Shown: positions 42,947-51,446 of the stretch, one piece after another
Layout of the letters: each line of letters opens with the position of its first letter
Position numbering within the stretch: the stretch's first letter is position 1
DNA from: Micromonospora zamorensis
GTDB taxonomy: Bacteria; Actinomycetota; Actinomycetes; Mycobacteriales; Micromonosporaceae
Assembly (NCBI RefSeq): GCF_900090275.1
Contig: NZ_LT607755.1
Coordinates: 1,364,001 to 1,428,000 of the forward strand
Direction: 5' to 3'
DNA length: 64,000 nt
The notes under the pieces: model-generated
The model's input: the letters and a program-made list of their open reading frames with translations, nothing else
Databases searched by the model: none
Told to the model about the DNA's origin: nothing
Position numbers and translations under genes: made by a program

Positions 42947-43313
42947 TTGACCGTGGCGGGCGCGGCGTCGCTCGCGTGCGACAGCGTCAGTCGCCTACGC
43001 CGGCGGGCGTACGGCGTCGAACACCGCGTCCACGACCCGTGCCCTTCCCTGCCCGTCGACGGTGGACCAGGCTTGCGCGGCGCGGCGCGGCGCGGCGCGC
43101 GCCGCTGCGGCGAGCCGAGCAGCCCGTGCAGGGTGCGCGCCGCCGTCGCGCGCGACTCACCGGTCCGCGCCAGGGCAGCCTGTGCCTACCCATTCCGCGT
43201 TGGCGGGGTGGAACGCGTCCGGTTCACCCGGGAGTGCCCCGGGTAGGGTGCCCCGGGTACGGCCCCTGCTGGGCCGTCGCGGGCGTCGCCGTCGCGCCGT
43301 CCGACGTCGTACC
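42947..43313. other. GC-rich non-coding stretch
   Basis: No supported gene. It includes a run of GCGGC units near 43076-43100 and a direct repeat GTGCCCCGGGTA (about 43235 and 43249). Several frames are open only because of the extreme GC content. Confidence 0.4.
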
Positions 43314-43328
43314 GAGGAGGACACGCAC

Positions 43329-43367
43329 GTGCTGGTGACCTTGCCGAGCGTCGGGATCCCAGCATGA
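43329..43367 (+). CDS. 12-codon mini-ORF coupled to the acyltransferase
   Basis: GTG 43329 follows GAGGAGG (43314-43320) at eight bases and encodes VLVTLPSVGIPA, ending TGA 43365-43367, which overlaps the ATG of the acyltransferase (ATGA). The acyltransferase start itself lacks a ribosome site, so translation may re-initiate from this mini-ORF. Confidence 0.35.
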   Translation: MLVTLPSVGIPA

Positions 43368-44617
43368 CGAGCGCCCCCGCGGCGACGGCTGCCCGGCCCA
43401 CCCCCGCGCCGGCCCGGCTGCCCTCGCTGACCGGGCTGCGCTGGATCGCCGCGTTGCTGGTCTTCGGATTCCACGCGGGCACCATGCGGATCATCGCCGA
43501 GCCGGACTACAAGGCCGTGGTCGACGCGCTGTTCACCCTCGGCCTGTCCGGGGTGCAGTTCTTCTTCATCCTGAGCGGTTTCGTGCTGGTCTGGTCGGCC
43601 CGCGTAGGCGACTCCCGGCGCACCTTCTGGCGGCGACGGGTCGCCAAGATCTATCCGAATCACCTGGTGCTGTGGGGGGCGGCGCTGCTGGTCGCCTGGT
43701 GGTTCGCCGACCCGGTCCTGCCGGCGGTCGCGCTGGAGAACCTGCTGTTGTTGCAGGCCTGGGATCCCCGACCGGGCTGGTTCTACAGCATCAACACCGT
43801 GAGCTGGTCGCTCTCCTGCGAGTTCTTCTTCTACCTCTGTCTGCCGTTGGCGCTGCCGCTGCTGCGCCGGGCCCGGCCGAAGCTGCTCTGGGTGCTGATC
43901 GTCGCGCTACCTCTGCTGATCCTCGCGCTCTGGCCGGCCCAGCACCTGGTGCCGGAGGCGAGCCGCTGGTGGTTCACGCAGATCTTCCCGCCCGTACGGT
44001 CGCTGGAGTTCTGGATGGGCGCGGTGGCGGCCGAGCTGATGCGCCGTGGCCTCTGGCGGGGCCCGGGGCTGACCGCAGCCAGCGTGATCTTCCTGGCCAC
44101 CTGGGTGGCAGCGGCAGAATGGATTCGCGCCGAGCTGTGGACCACGCTGCTCGCGGTGGCGTATCTGCTGGTGATCACTGCCGCCGCGGACGCGGACGTC
44201 CGAGGTAAGCGTTCCCCATGGCGGTCCCGACCGGTGGTCTGGCTCGGGGAGGTCTCCTTCGCCTTCTACCTGGTGCACGTGCTGGTGATGACGAGCGTGC
44301 TGCGCTGGAGCGGTGACTGGGGGACCGGCTTCCAGGGCTGGCGTGGCCCCGTCGCGGTGCTCGGCTTCCTACTGGTGAACCTGGTCCTCGCCGGGCTGCT
44401 GCACCGCTTCGTCGAGACCCCGATGATGCGCCGGCTCGCTCCACGCCGCCCGGCCCGCCAGGTGGCCGTCCCTCAGCAACGCACCGCCGGCATTGAAGTC
44501 AACGGCCGCGAAGACCGCACCGCCGATGGCGTCGGGACCCAGGCCCAGGCCGGCGAAGCCGCCGTCGGCGACGTCGAGCAGGCCAGCGGTCGATCGACGT
44601 ACGTCGACTCGCGCTGA
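43364..44617 (+). CDS. Acyltransferase 3 family membrane protein
   Basis: A 417-aa integral membrane O-acyltransferase with about ten transmembrane helices. It has the family start LPSLTGLRWIAALLVFGFHAG (His in helix 1), GVQFFFILSGFVLVWS, RRRVAKIYPNHLV, VSWSLSCEFFFYLCLP and a C-terminal FLLVNLVLAGLLHRFVETPMMRR. Members transfer acetyl or succinyl groups to sugars of exported polymers or antibiotics. The last 55 residues are hydrophilic and unlike the family. The acceptor is unknown; a surface-polymer cluster begins about 4 kb downstream. Confidence 0.9.
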   Translation: MTSAPAATAARPTPAPARLPSLTGLRWIAALLVFGFHAGTMRIIAEPDYKAVVDALFTLGLSGVQFFFILSGFVLVWSARVGDSRRTFWRRRVAKIYPNHLVLWGAALLVAWWFADPVLPAVALENLLLLQAWDPRPGWFYSINTVSWSLSCEFFFYLCLPLALPLLRRARPKLLWVLIVALPLLILALWPAQHLVPEASRWWFTQIFPPVRSLEFWMGAVAAELMRRGLWRGPGLTAASVIFLATWVAAAEWIRAELWTTLLAVAYLLVITAAADADVRGKRSPWRSRPVVWLGEVSFAFYLVHVLVMTSVLRWSGDWGTGFQGWRGPVAVLGFLLVNLVLAGLLHRFVETPMMRRLAPRRPARQVAVPQQRTAGIEVNGREDRTADGVGTQAQAGEAAVGDVEQASGRSTYVDSR

Positions 44618-44708
44618 GGCGTCCGCACTGGTCAGCGCGGTCGGCGCGGCGTACGCCGACACGCCCGTGGTCGATGCGCCCGGGCCGGCGTGACGGTAGC
44701 GTGGGGGC

Positions 44709-45062
44709 GTGCTTCCGGTCGCGTTCACCTGTCCCCTGTGGTGGGTGGCGCGCTGGGCGACACGGGTGCTGACCAGCCTCGCCGTCGTCGCGGCCCTGGC
44801 GCTTGGCGCAGGCCCGGCCTCGGCCGCCGCGCCAACGCCGACCGCCGCGCCAACGCCGACCGTGCACGCAGCCCCAGCGGTCGCTGAGGGAGCCGCCGAG
44901 AAGGCCTTCCCGGTCTGCTCAGTCGACTCGCACCCGGCCCTGCGCGGCCGGGGCGTCATCGTGGTGGCCGGAGTGCCGCTGGTGTGCGCGGCCGGGTCTG
45001 AACGGCTGCCGCTCGTGGACGGTCCGAGGAGCTGGGCGCCCCGGGCTCCACCCGGGCGCTGA
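44709..45062 (+). CDS. Small secreted protein, hypothetical
   Basis: A 117-aa protein from GTG 44709. It has a hydrophobic signal sequence (about 1-39, RVLTSLAVVAALALGAGPASA), then a Thr/Pro/Ala spacer (APTPTAAPTPT), and a small domain with two cysteines (FPVCSVDSHPALRGRGVIVV and PLVCAAGSE) that could form a disulfide. A 6-bp hairpin CGGGAC/GTCCCG (45068-45083) follows the stop. No family is recognised. Confidence 0.45.
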   Translation: MLPVAFTCPLWWVARWATRVLTSLAVVAALALGAGPASAAAPTPTAAPTPTVHAAPAVAEGAAEKAFPVCSVDSHPALRGRGVIVVAGVPLVCAAGSERLPLVDGPRSWAPRAPPGR

Positions 45063-45194
45063 TCCACCGGGACGAGCGTCCCGTCGCCGCGCCCTGTCGA
45101 TCCACCCGTCCCGCACCTCGCCGATCCGTGGCCCACCGTGGCCCGGTGGCCGGTGGGGCTCCCACCGCATTGTTCTCTCCCCGAGGTGCCGACC

Positions 45195-45965
45195 ATGGAG
45201 ACCGTCGTCTTCTACCAGTTCGTGACCGAGGTGCCGCAGGCCGCCGCCATCTGGTCAGCCCTGTTCCTGCTGGCACTGGGCGTACTCATCGTGCTGGCCG
45301 CCCGCCCCGAGCGGGACCGGCCAACGGACGACCCGGCCCCGGCGGCGCCCACCGCCCGGGAGTTGGCTGAGGCCGAGGCCGTCGACCTGCGCCGGTACGC
45401 CGAGGAAGTGGCCGTCGCCGCGGCCGGCGCGGGGCAGAACGCCCGGCGGCGACGGGCTTCCTGGCTGACCGCTCAGGAGCAGATGGAGCGGGCCTGGGGC
45501 CGTTACGACGAGGCGGACGCGGCCGCGCGTCGCTTCGCGGGGGCCGGGGCGCTGCCCACCCCGCATACCCCCCGCACCCCCGCCGAGTACGCCTCCCGGG
45601 AGCGCTACCTGCATCGCGCGGCGGCGGCGGCGCACTGGCGGGGCGACCTGACCATGGCGCAGTTCGGCGACGTGTTCGGGCACCGGCACGGTTGGGATCC
45701 CCGGCGGCACCCGGTCGAGCAGGAGGTGCTGCTGAGCCGGGCGATCCGGGACGCGAGGCTGGCCGACTACCAGGCCGCAGCCACCCGGGAGCGGGCCGCC
45801 TGGCGGGACGCGGAACTGGCCGCCGAGTCGGCCCGCACTCTCGCCGAGGAGGCGTACGCGGCAGCGGCCCGGCTGCGGCCGAACCCGGTACCCGCCCGCC
45901 GGGCGGCTACCCGGGCGTTCCGTCCCGCCCTCGCGGCACGTTGGCGCCCGGCTCGCGCGGGTTGA
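45195..45965 (+). CDS. Membrane-anchored coiled-coil protein, unknown
   Basis: A 256-aa protein: one N-terminal transmembrane helix (about 14-36, AAAIWSALFLLALGVLIVLAA), then a long Ala/Arg/Glu-rich helical region (TARELAEAEAVDLRRYAEEVAVAAAG; LADYQAAATRERAAWRDAELAAESARTLAEEAYAAAARL) with coiled-coil character. ATG 45195 is preferred to a start at 45138 because GAGGTG lies upstream and the helix then sits near the N-terminus. No family is recognised. Confidence 0.65.
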   Translation: METVVFYQFVTEVPQAAAIWSALFLLALGVLIVLAARPERDRPTDDPAPAAPTARELAEAEAVDLRRYAEEVAVAAAGAGQNARRRRASWLTAQEQMERAWGRYDEADAAARRFAGAGALPTPHTPRTPAEYASRERYLHRAAAAAHWRGDLTMAQFGDVFGHRHGWDPRRHPVEQEVLLSRAIRDARLADYQAAATRERAAWRDAELAAESARTLAEEAYAAAARLRPNPVPARRAATRAFRPALAARWRPARAG

Positions 45966-46239
45966 GCCCGATCCGTTATGTGAGCCCGGTCATGTCAATG
46001 GCGAATCGGGCGTCGGGCACGATTGGCTCGATTCTTCCCGTGATTGTGGCCGCATAATTGGCGGCCTGTCCGGTTGTCGCCCGCAGGCGTCGCCGTAACC
46101 GGTTGTCCCATCGAGTCACATCATCGGCAATACGCGCAGAAATTGTCGCGCCGATTGGGGTTTACGCAGGTGAACCCGGCTTGGCAGGGTGAGAGCCGGC
46201 CAGTACTGTCGTCCTGTCCGGTGCGGTAACCGTTCGCAA

Positions 46240-46395
46240 GAGGCGACGCCGCGCCGACCCGCTCAATCGTGATCTACGAACCGGGGACCCATCAGTAAGT
46301 CCGGGGTGAATCCGCGAGCCACGGCCCGCGGTAGGGCGATCTTCCCGCCCGAATCCGTCAGCTAACCCGGTAGGCGGTGTCGGAAGGAGTTCCAT
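46240..46395 (+). ncRNA. c-di-AMP riboswitch (ydaO-yuaA type)
   Basis: The block contains the conserved elements of this class in order: GAACCGGGGACCCA (about 46278-46291), GGGGTGAATCCGCGAG, GATCTTCCCGCCCGAATCCG, then CAGCTAACCCGGTAGGCG and a terminal GGAAGGAG. In actinobacteria this riboswitch often precedes genes for cell-wall hydrolases, where c-di-AMP turns expression off. Here it lies about 240 bp upstream of a secreted C39-like peptidase. The remaining leader to 46636 is G/C-rich with no other recognised signal. Confidence 0.87.
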
Positions 46396-46636
46396 CCTCG
46401 TGCAGCACCTTTCCACCCCTCGGTTGTTCCTTCGCCTCCACGGCGTAGCGGTGCCCCCGCTCATTCGTCCAGTGACGGTGAGCTGACCCCCCCGGGTCAT
46501 CGCCTAACCGCCCGGCCACGCCGGGCGTTCCCCTGAGCGGTTCACCATCCGCGGACCATCGTCCGCGCGTTGGCGCCTGCCCGGATGCCGGTCCGGCCCC
46601 GGTGTGCCGCTCTCCCCCCGATCCGTGGAGGACCCC

Positions 46637-47479
46637 GTGAAGCACACCCTGAAGCGTCAGCTCCGTCGCCTCACCACCGAGCGCCCCTACCAGATCGTTG
46701 TCGCCTCCGCTGCGGCCCTCGCGATCGCCAGCACCACCGGCGCCCTGGTCACCAGCGCCGACGACGCCCCGGCCAGCCAGCACACCGTGACCACTGTCGC
46801 CGAGATGCGCAGCGACACCGCTGCCTCCCGCAGCGAGGCGCGCGACGCGTCCCCCTCGGCCAGCACCGCACCGACCACCGCCGCCCCCGCGCCGGCCACC
46901 AGTGCCGCGTCACCCGCGGCCAAGGCCAGCAGCAACCCGGATCTGACCCGTAAGCCGGAGCGGCCGAAGCCGCCGGCGACCAAGGTGCTCGACTACGACT
47001 ACCAGGCGCAGAACACGTACTACAACTGCGGCCCGGCTGCCACCCGCAACGCTCTCAGCGCCGCCGGAATCGACCGCACCCAGAACGAGCTCGGCGCCGA
47101 GCTGGGCACCACCGAGATGGGCACCAACTCGGCCCTGGACACCACCCGGGTGCTCAACGCCGAGGTGAAGGGCTCCCCGTACCGGACCCGGATGTTCGCC
47201 GGCACGCCCAGCCCGGCCCAGATGGACCAGCTCCAGGCCGACGTCGTCAAGGCCATCACCGACGGCCGTGGCGTGGTCGCCAACGTCGTCGGCGACGCCA
47301 CCGACACCAACGGCGGCTGGCACTCCTACGGCGGCGGGCACTACATCGCCGTGGTGGGTTACAAGGACAACGGCCGGACCGTGCGAATCGCCGACTCGGC
47401 CAACGCGGCCGACGCGTCGTACTGGATCACCACGATCGACCTGGCCAACTGGATCGCCAGCCGGGGCTACTCCGCCTGA
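46637..47479 (+). CDS. Secreted C39-like cysteine peptidase
   Basis: A 280-aa exported protein. Basic start and hydrophobic segment (about 20-40, QIVVASAAALAIASTTGALVTS), then an Ala/Ser/Thr/Pro linker to about 115, and a papain-like C39_2 domain: catalytic Cys131 in NTYYNCGPAATRNAL, His235 in GGGHYIAVVGY, with Asp253 in RIADSA as the likely third residue. It probably cleaves peptides at the cell envelope. GTG 46637 has GGAGG five bases upstream; the frame opens at 46604. The c-di-AMP riboswitch upstream suggests control by osmotic or cell-wall state. Confidence 0.88.
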   Translation: MKHTLKRQLRRLTTERPYQIVVASAAALAIASTTGALVTSADDAPASQHTVTTVAEMRSDTAASRSEARDASPSASTAPTTAAPAPATSAASPAAKASSNPDLTRKPERPKPPATKVLDYDYQAQNTYYNCGPAATRNALSAAGIDRTQNELGAELGTTEMGTNSALDTTRVLNAEVKGSPYRTRMFAGTPSPAQMDQLQADVVKAITDGRGVVANVVGDATDTNGGWHSYGGGHYIAVVGYKDNGRTVRIADSANAADASYWITTIDLANWIASRGYSA

Positions 47480-47500
47480 CCCAGGCACGTTGACCGCTTC

Positions 47501-47531
47501 GGGCGCCGTCCCCCACAAGGGGCCGGCGCCC
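47501..47531 (+). terminator. Hairpin after the C39-like peptidase gene
   Basis: GGGCGCCG (47501-47508) and CGGCGCCC (47524-47531) form an 8-bp GC stem with further C/G pairs inside, 21 bp after the stop. Confidence 0.6.
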
Positions 47532-47612
47532 GCGGCGTCTTCACCGAGCGGTCAGGCCTGCGCCGCATCGACCACCCTCGTACCTGGTCGCGAACCGTGG
47601 GAGACTGCGGCC

Positions 47613-48365
47613 GTGGTGGATGAATCAGGTGGCCGGGCAGGCCGTGGGCCGATCCTGTTGCTGCTGCACGGGATGGGGGCGACCGGGGACGTCTGGCTGC
47701 CCTCGGCCCCACTGCTGAAGCAGCACTGGCCCGGGCGGTGGCTGGCACCGGACCTTGCCGGTCACGGCTGGTCGGCCCCGCTGCCGTCGTACTCCTTTGA
47801 TGGGTTCGCCGAGCGGATCGCCCACGGCCTGGTCGCCGACGACCGGATCGTCGTGCTCGGGCACTCGCTGGGCGGGGTGGTCGGCCTGGCGTTGGCCGCC
47901 CGCGCCGCCGGGCTGCCGGTGGACGCGGTGGTCGGGCTGGGCATCAAGGCGGTCTGGTCACCCGACGAGCTGACCCGCGCGGCCGAGCTCGCCGCGCGCC
48001 CGCTGAGCTGGTTCGCCAGCCGCACCGAGGCGGCCCGCCGCTACCTGCGCGTCTCCGGGTTGGTCGGCCTGGTCCCGCCGGATCATCCGGTGGTGGACGC
48101 CGGGTTGCGTCAGGTCGACGGCCGGTGGCGCCTCGCCATGGACCCGACAGCCTTCGGCGTCGGCGAGCCAGACCTGGCCCCGTTGCTGGCGGCGACCGAC
48201 GTGCCGGTGGTGCTGGCCCGCGGGGAACACGACCCGCTGGTCACCGACGAGCAGCTCAAGGCGTACGGCGTTCCGGTCGTCACGCTGCCCGGTCTCGGCC
48301 ACAACGCACACGTGGAGGACCCGGCTGCCGTGCTGGCGCTGCTCGACCCGTACCGACGCGGGTGA
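47613..48365 (+). CDS. Alpha/beta hydrolase
   Basis: A 250-aa hydrolase: oxyanion strand LLLLHGMGATGDVW, nucleophile elbow GHSLGG (about 87-92), acid residue in RGEHDPLV, and catalytic His in LGHNAHVEDP. It is compact, with a short lid, like carboxylesterases or BioH-type enzymes; substrate unknown. GTG 47613 (or the adjacent GTG 47616) is chosen from GGGAG nine bases upstream. It is convergent with the surface-polymer cluster. Confidence 0.87.
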   Translation: MVDESGGRAGRGPILLLLHGMGATGDVWLPSAPLLKQHWPGRWLAPDLAGHGWSAPLPSYSFDGFAERIAHGLVADDRIVVLGHSLGGVVGLALAARAAGLPVDAVVGLGIKAVWSPDELTRAAELAARPLSWFASRTEAARRYLRVSGLVGLVPPDHPVVDAGLRQVDGRWRLAMDPTAFGVGEPDLAPLLAATDVPVVLARGEHDPLVTDEQLKAYGVPVVTLPGLGHNAHVEDPAAVLALLDPYRRG

Positions 48366-48392
48366 GCTGGATGAAGCGGACGCGGTGGCTGG

Positions 48393-49721
48393 TCACCTGG
48401 CTCCGAGCATCCGGCGGACCCGGCCGGCGACGGCCTGCTTGACCCGCCCGCGCAGTGACCGCGCGTGGAGGGTATTGACCTCTGTCTGGAGCGTCCGGGT
48501 TTCGTCCCGCAGCCACTGGATGCGCGTCAGCAACTCCTCGGGAGAGTAGGCGGAGACCGGCCGGACCGCAGGTGGGTAAACGGTCTGGCGGACCTGCTCG
48601 TCGAAGCGGGTGGCGCTGTCTCCGTCGGCGAACGAGAGGCCGAGGTCGTGCTTGGCGAGGAACGCGGTGATCCGCGCGAAGCGCTCCTTGTGGCCCTCGT
48701 TCAGGGCCGTGTAGTCGGCTTCCGCATAGAGTTGGGCAGCGTCGACGTCGGCCGGCGCATCGCGCAACAACCGGTGCGGGATGTCGAAGTATCGGGCCAG
48801 CTCCAGGGTGCGCGAGTCGTGCGCCAGCAGATAGCCGGGGATGCCCGAGATCAGCGCCGTGATGGTGCCGTGGATCCGGGTGCCGAAGGCGAAGTCGAAC
48901 CCGGAGAGATAGTCCATCCAGGGCCACGGGTCCATGAACATCCGCACCTTGTCCTCGACGAAGAGCGGGTGCGAGGTGTGGATCGGCATGTCGGCGGTCT
49001 TGCCCCGCAGCTTCGGCGCGTCGCCGTAGAGCAGGGTGCCGAGGGTGTAGAGGTCCTGTGCCACGTAGCGCAGGTTCGGGTAGCGCTGGTGGTGGTGCAG
49101 GATGAGGGGGGCCAGCGCCTTGACGTACGGCGAGATGACGAACGCGAGCCGGTCGTCGATGCCCAGGGTCGCCTTCGTCTTCTCGATGCGCAGGCTGTCG
49201 CCGTGCAGGAACATCGACGGGCAGCCGATCTGCTCGACAGCCGAGAAACCCAGCTTGCGTAGGTAGTTCTCAGTGATCTCGCCGCGTACGCCGATGCTGT
49301 GCGAGTGGTCGAGCACCGCCCGGCAGAACGCGCTGACCGGCTCGTCGATCGGGCGGAGCTGCTCCAGGTCGCCGTCCACGTCGGTCTGCGCCCCGACTCC
49401 GAGCACCACCACCGGGATCTTCAGCCGTTCGATCAGCCGAGCCATCGACGTCAGCCGCTTCGCGTAGTCATGACGGAACGCGTTGGCCAGTGGTATCACG
49501 AAGACGTCGTACTTCTCGTTGATCTCGTCGGCGTCGCGTGGGTCCGCCCGGAAGCGCGACGGGGTGATCTCGGCCGTGGAGGTCGCCAGCAGCTTGTGCG
49601 CGGCGTGGCTGAAGACCAGATTGCCGGTGTTCTTACCGATCCAGTCCCGCTCGTACGTCTCCTCGGCGCTGAGGACGTCGAACGGGCCCTTGCGGGCGCG
49701 CAGCAGGATCCGCTTATGCAT
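48393..49721 (-). CDS. Polysaccharide pyruvyl transferase family protein (copy 1)
   Basis: A 442-aa protein of the pyruvyl transferase family: HSIGVRGEITENYLRKLGF, IGCPSMFLHGDSL, and the C-terminal GFDFAFGTRIHGTITALISGIPGYLLAHDSRTLELARYF, where RIHGT is the hallmark His. A C-terminal helix of about 60 residues with heptads (LLTRIQWLRDETRTLQTEVNTLHARS) and a basic tail may bind membrane or partner. It probably adds pyruvate ketals to a surface glycopolymer. ATG 49721 follows GGAG. It is a tandem paralogue of the next gene, with a matching promoter. Confidence 0.9.
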   Translation of the reverse strand: MHKRILLRARKGPFDVLSAEETYERDWIGKNTGNLVFSHAAHKLLATSTAEITPSRFRADPRDADEINEKYDVFVIPLANAFRHDYAKRLTSMARLIERLKIPVVVLGVGAQTDVDGDLEQLRPIDEPVSAFCRAVLDHSHSIGVRGEITENYLRKLGFSAVEQIGCPSMFLHGDSLRIEKTKATLGIDDRLAFVISPYVKALAPLILHHHQRYPNLRYVAQDLYTLGTLLYGDAPKLRGKTADMPIHTSHPLFVEDKVRMFMDPWPWMDYLSGFDFAFGTRIHGTITALISGIPGYLLAHDSRTLELARYFDIPHRLLRDAPADVDAAQLYAEADYTALNEGHKERFARITAFLAKHDLGLSFADGDSATRFDEQVRQTVYPPAVRPVSAYSPEELLTRIQWLRDETRTLQTEVNTLHARSLRGRVKQAVAGRVRRMLGAR

Positions 49722-49821
49722 CGGTGGCTCCACCTCTCGTCCGGCGGCGGTGGCGTCCAACCCCGGAGATCGCCCGGCAGTGTCCCGGGAGGCGGCACAT
49801 CTGTCACCTCCAGGCCCCGCG

Positions 49822-49827
49822 ATACTA
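49822..49827 (-). promoter_or_regulatory. -10 box upstream of pyruvyl transferase copy 1
   Basis: TAGTAT (minus strand), followed by CGCGGGGCC and GGAGGTG. The same arrangement recurs before copy 2 (51304-51309). Confidence 0.4.
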
Positions 49828-49883
49828 GGCCACCGGCCGGCCGGCGGCCGCACGCGGCGATCGGCCCGCAGGATCGCGGCGGG

Positions 49884-51209
49884 TCAACGATTCAACAAGC
49901 GTCGCACCCGGCCGCCGACCGCCTGCCTGACCCGGGTCCTCAGCTCTTGCTGCTTGAGGGTCTCGACCTCGGTCAGCAGCCTTCGGTTGTGGTCGCGCAG
50001 CCACTGCACCCGTTCCAGCAGCACATCGGAGCCGGTGGCGCCGGCCGGGCGGACGGCGGGTGGGAAGGTGGTGGCGCGGACCTGCTCGTCGAAGCGGGTG
50101 GCGCTGTCGCCATCGGCGAAGGCGTGCCCCAGGTCGTGCTTGGCGAGGAAGGCGAGCATGGTCTCGAAGCGGGCCTTGTGCCCGTTGTTCAGCGCCGTGT
50201 AGTCGGCCTCCGCGTAGAGGTCGGCGGCGTCGACATCGGCCGGCACGTCCGCCATCACCCGGTGCGGGATGTCGAAGTACCGGGCCAGCTCGAGCGTGCG
50301 CGAGTCGTGCGCGAAGAGGTAGCCCGGCGTGCCGGCCACCAGCGCGGTGATGGTGCCGTGGATGCGGGTACCGAAGGCGAAGTCGAACCCGGACAGGTAC
50401 TCCATCCAGGTCCACGGGTCCACGAACATGCGCACCTTGTCCTCCGTGAACAGGGGGTGCGAGGTGTGGACGGGGATCGCGCTGGTTTTCCCTCGGTCCG
50501 CGGGAGCGTCGCCGTAGAGCAGCGTGCCGAGGGTCTTCAGATCCTGCGGGAGGTAGCGCAGGTTCGGGTAGCGCTGGTGGTGGGCGGAGACCACCTCCGC
50601 CATCGACTTCACGTACGGCGAGATGGTCAGCGCGACCCGGTCGTGCGGGGTCAGGAACTCCTTGCGCTTCTCCACCCGCAGGCTGTCACCGTGCAGGAAC
50701 ATCGACGGGCAGCCGATCACGTCGACCGCGGAGAAGCCCAGGGTGCGCAGGTAGCTCTCGGTGATCTCGCCCCGAACCCCGATGCTGTGCGAGCGCTCCA
50801 GCACGGCCCGGACGAAGCGGCTCACCACGTCGTCGATCGGGCGCAGGTATTCCCGGTCGCCGGCGACGTTGGTCTGCACGCCCACCCCGAGAACCACCAC
50901 CGGGATCTTGAGCCGCTCGATCAGCTTGGTCATGGCCGCCACGCGATGCGCGTAGCTGCGCCGGAAGGCGTTGGCGAGCGGGATGACGTACACGTCGTAC
51001 TGCTCGTTGATCTTGTCGGCGTCGCGCAGGTCGATCTTGAACTCGGTGGAGGTGATCTGCGCCGTCGTTGTGCGGAGCAGCTTGTGGGCGGCGTGGCTGA
51101 AGACCAGGTTCCCGTTGTTGTCGCCGATCCAGTTGCGTTCGAAGGTCTCCTCCGGCGCGTAGACGTCGAAGGGGCCCTTCTTGGCCCGCATGAGGATCCG
51201 CTGGTGCAT
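49884..51209 (-). CDS. Polysaccharide pyruvyl transferase family protein (copy 2)
   Basis: A 441-aa paralogue of copy 1 along its whole length: both start MH(K/Q)RIL(L/M)RA(R/K)KGPFDV and share IERLKIPVVVLGVG, HSIGVRGEITE, GCPSMFLHGDSLR, FDFAFGTRIHGTITAL and a heptad-rich basic C-terminus. Its 5' region, including the ribosome-site block CTCCACCTCTCGTCC (plus-strand reading), is also shared. The copies may place pyruvate on different sugars or anomers. ATG 51209; copy 1 begins 162 bp after its stop and has its own promoter. Confidence 0.9.
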   Translation of the reverse strand: MHQRILMRAKKGPFDVYAPEETFERNWIGDNNGNLVFSHAAHKLLRTTTAQITSTEFKIDLRDADKINEQYDVYVIPLANAFRRSYAHRVAAMTKLIERLKIPVVVLGVGVQTNVAGDREYLRPIDDVVSRFVRAVLERSHSIGVRGEITESYLRTLGFSAVDVIGCPSMFLHGDSLRVEKRKEFLTPHDRVALTISPYVKSMAEVVSAHHQRYPNLRYLPQDLKTLGTLLYGDAPADRGKTSAIPVHTSHPLFTEDKVRMFVDPWTWMEYLSGFDFAFGTRIHGTITALVAGTPGYLFAHDSRTLELARYFDIPHRVMADVPADVDAADLYAEADYTALNNGHKARFETMLAFLAKHDLGHAFADGDSATRFDEQVRATTFPPAVRPAGATGSDVLLERVQWLRDHNRRLLTEVETLKQQELRTRVRQAVGGRVRRLLNR

Positions 51210-51303
51210 CACTAGCTCCACCTCTCGTCCGTGGCGACGTCCGCCCGGAACACCCCGGACCGGCCGGGATTGGCGGTGCGCATCGAGCACCTCCGGCCCC
51301 GCG

Positions 51304-51309
51304 ATTTTA
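51304..51309 (-). promoter_or_regulatory. -10 box upstream of pyruvyl transferase copy 2
   Basis: TAAAAT (minus strand), followed by CGCGGGGCC and GGAGGTG at the same spacing as before copy 1, about 95 bp before the start codon. Confidence 0.4.
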
Positions 51310-51446
51310 GGGCACGCGACAGCTGACGCCTCGGACCGTACCCGTCCAACCGTTCCCCAGCTGGCCGAGCGGGCGGCCCGCCCAGGCTGCTCTCCCCGGA
51401 CCACCGGGGGTGACCGAGGCCGGGCCGCCCCCGGCGGCCCGGCGGC

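Noticed and set aside
43076..43100. GCGGC-rich run as a possible repeat array or CRISPR
   Set aside because: The units are only about 5 bp without spacers; it is simple GC-rich sequence.
46358..46783. Minus-strand ORF over the 5' end of the peptidase gene and riboswitch
   Set aside because: It overlaps the conserved riboswitch core and the ribosome site of the peptidase and has no recognisable protein features.
49299..51215. 638-codon open frame on the plus strand with repeated internal similarity
   Set aside because: It is the antisense shadow of the tandem pyruvyl transferases; the internal similarity only mirrors that duplication.
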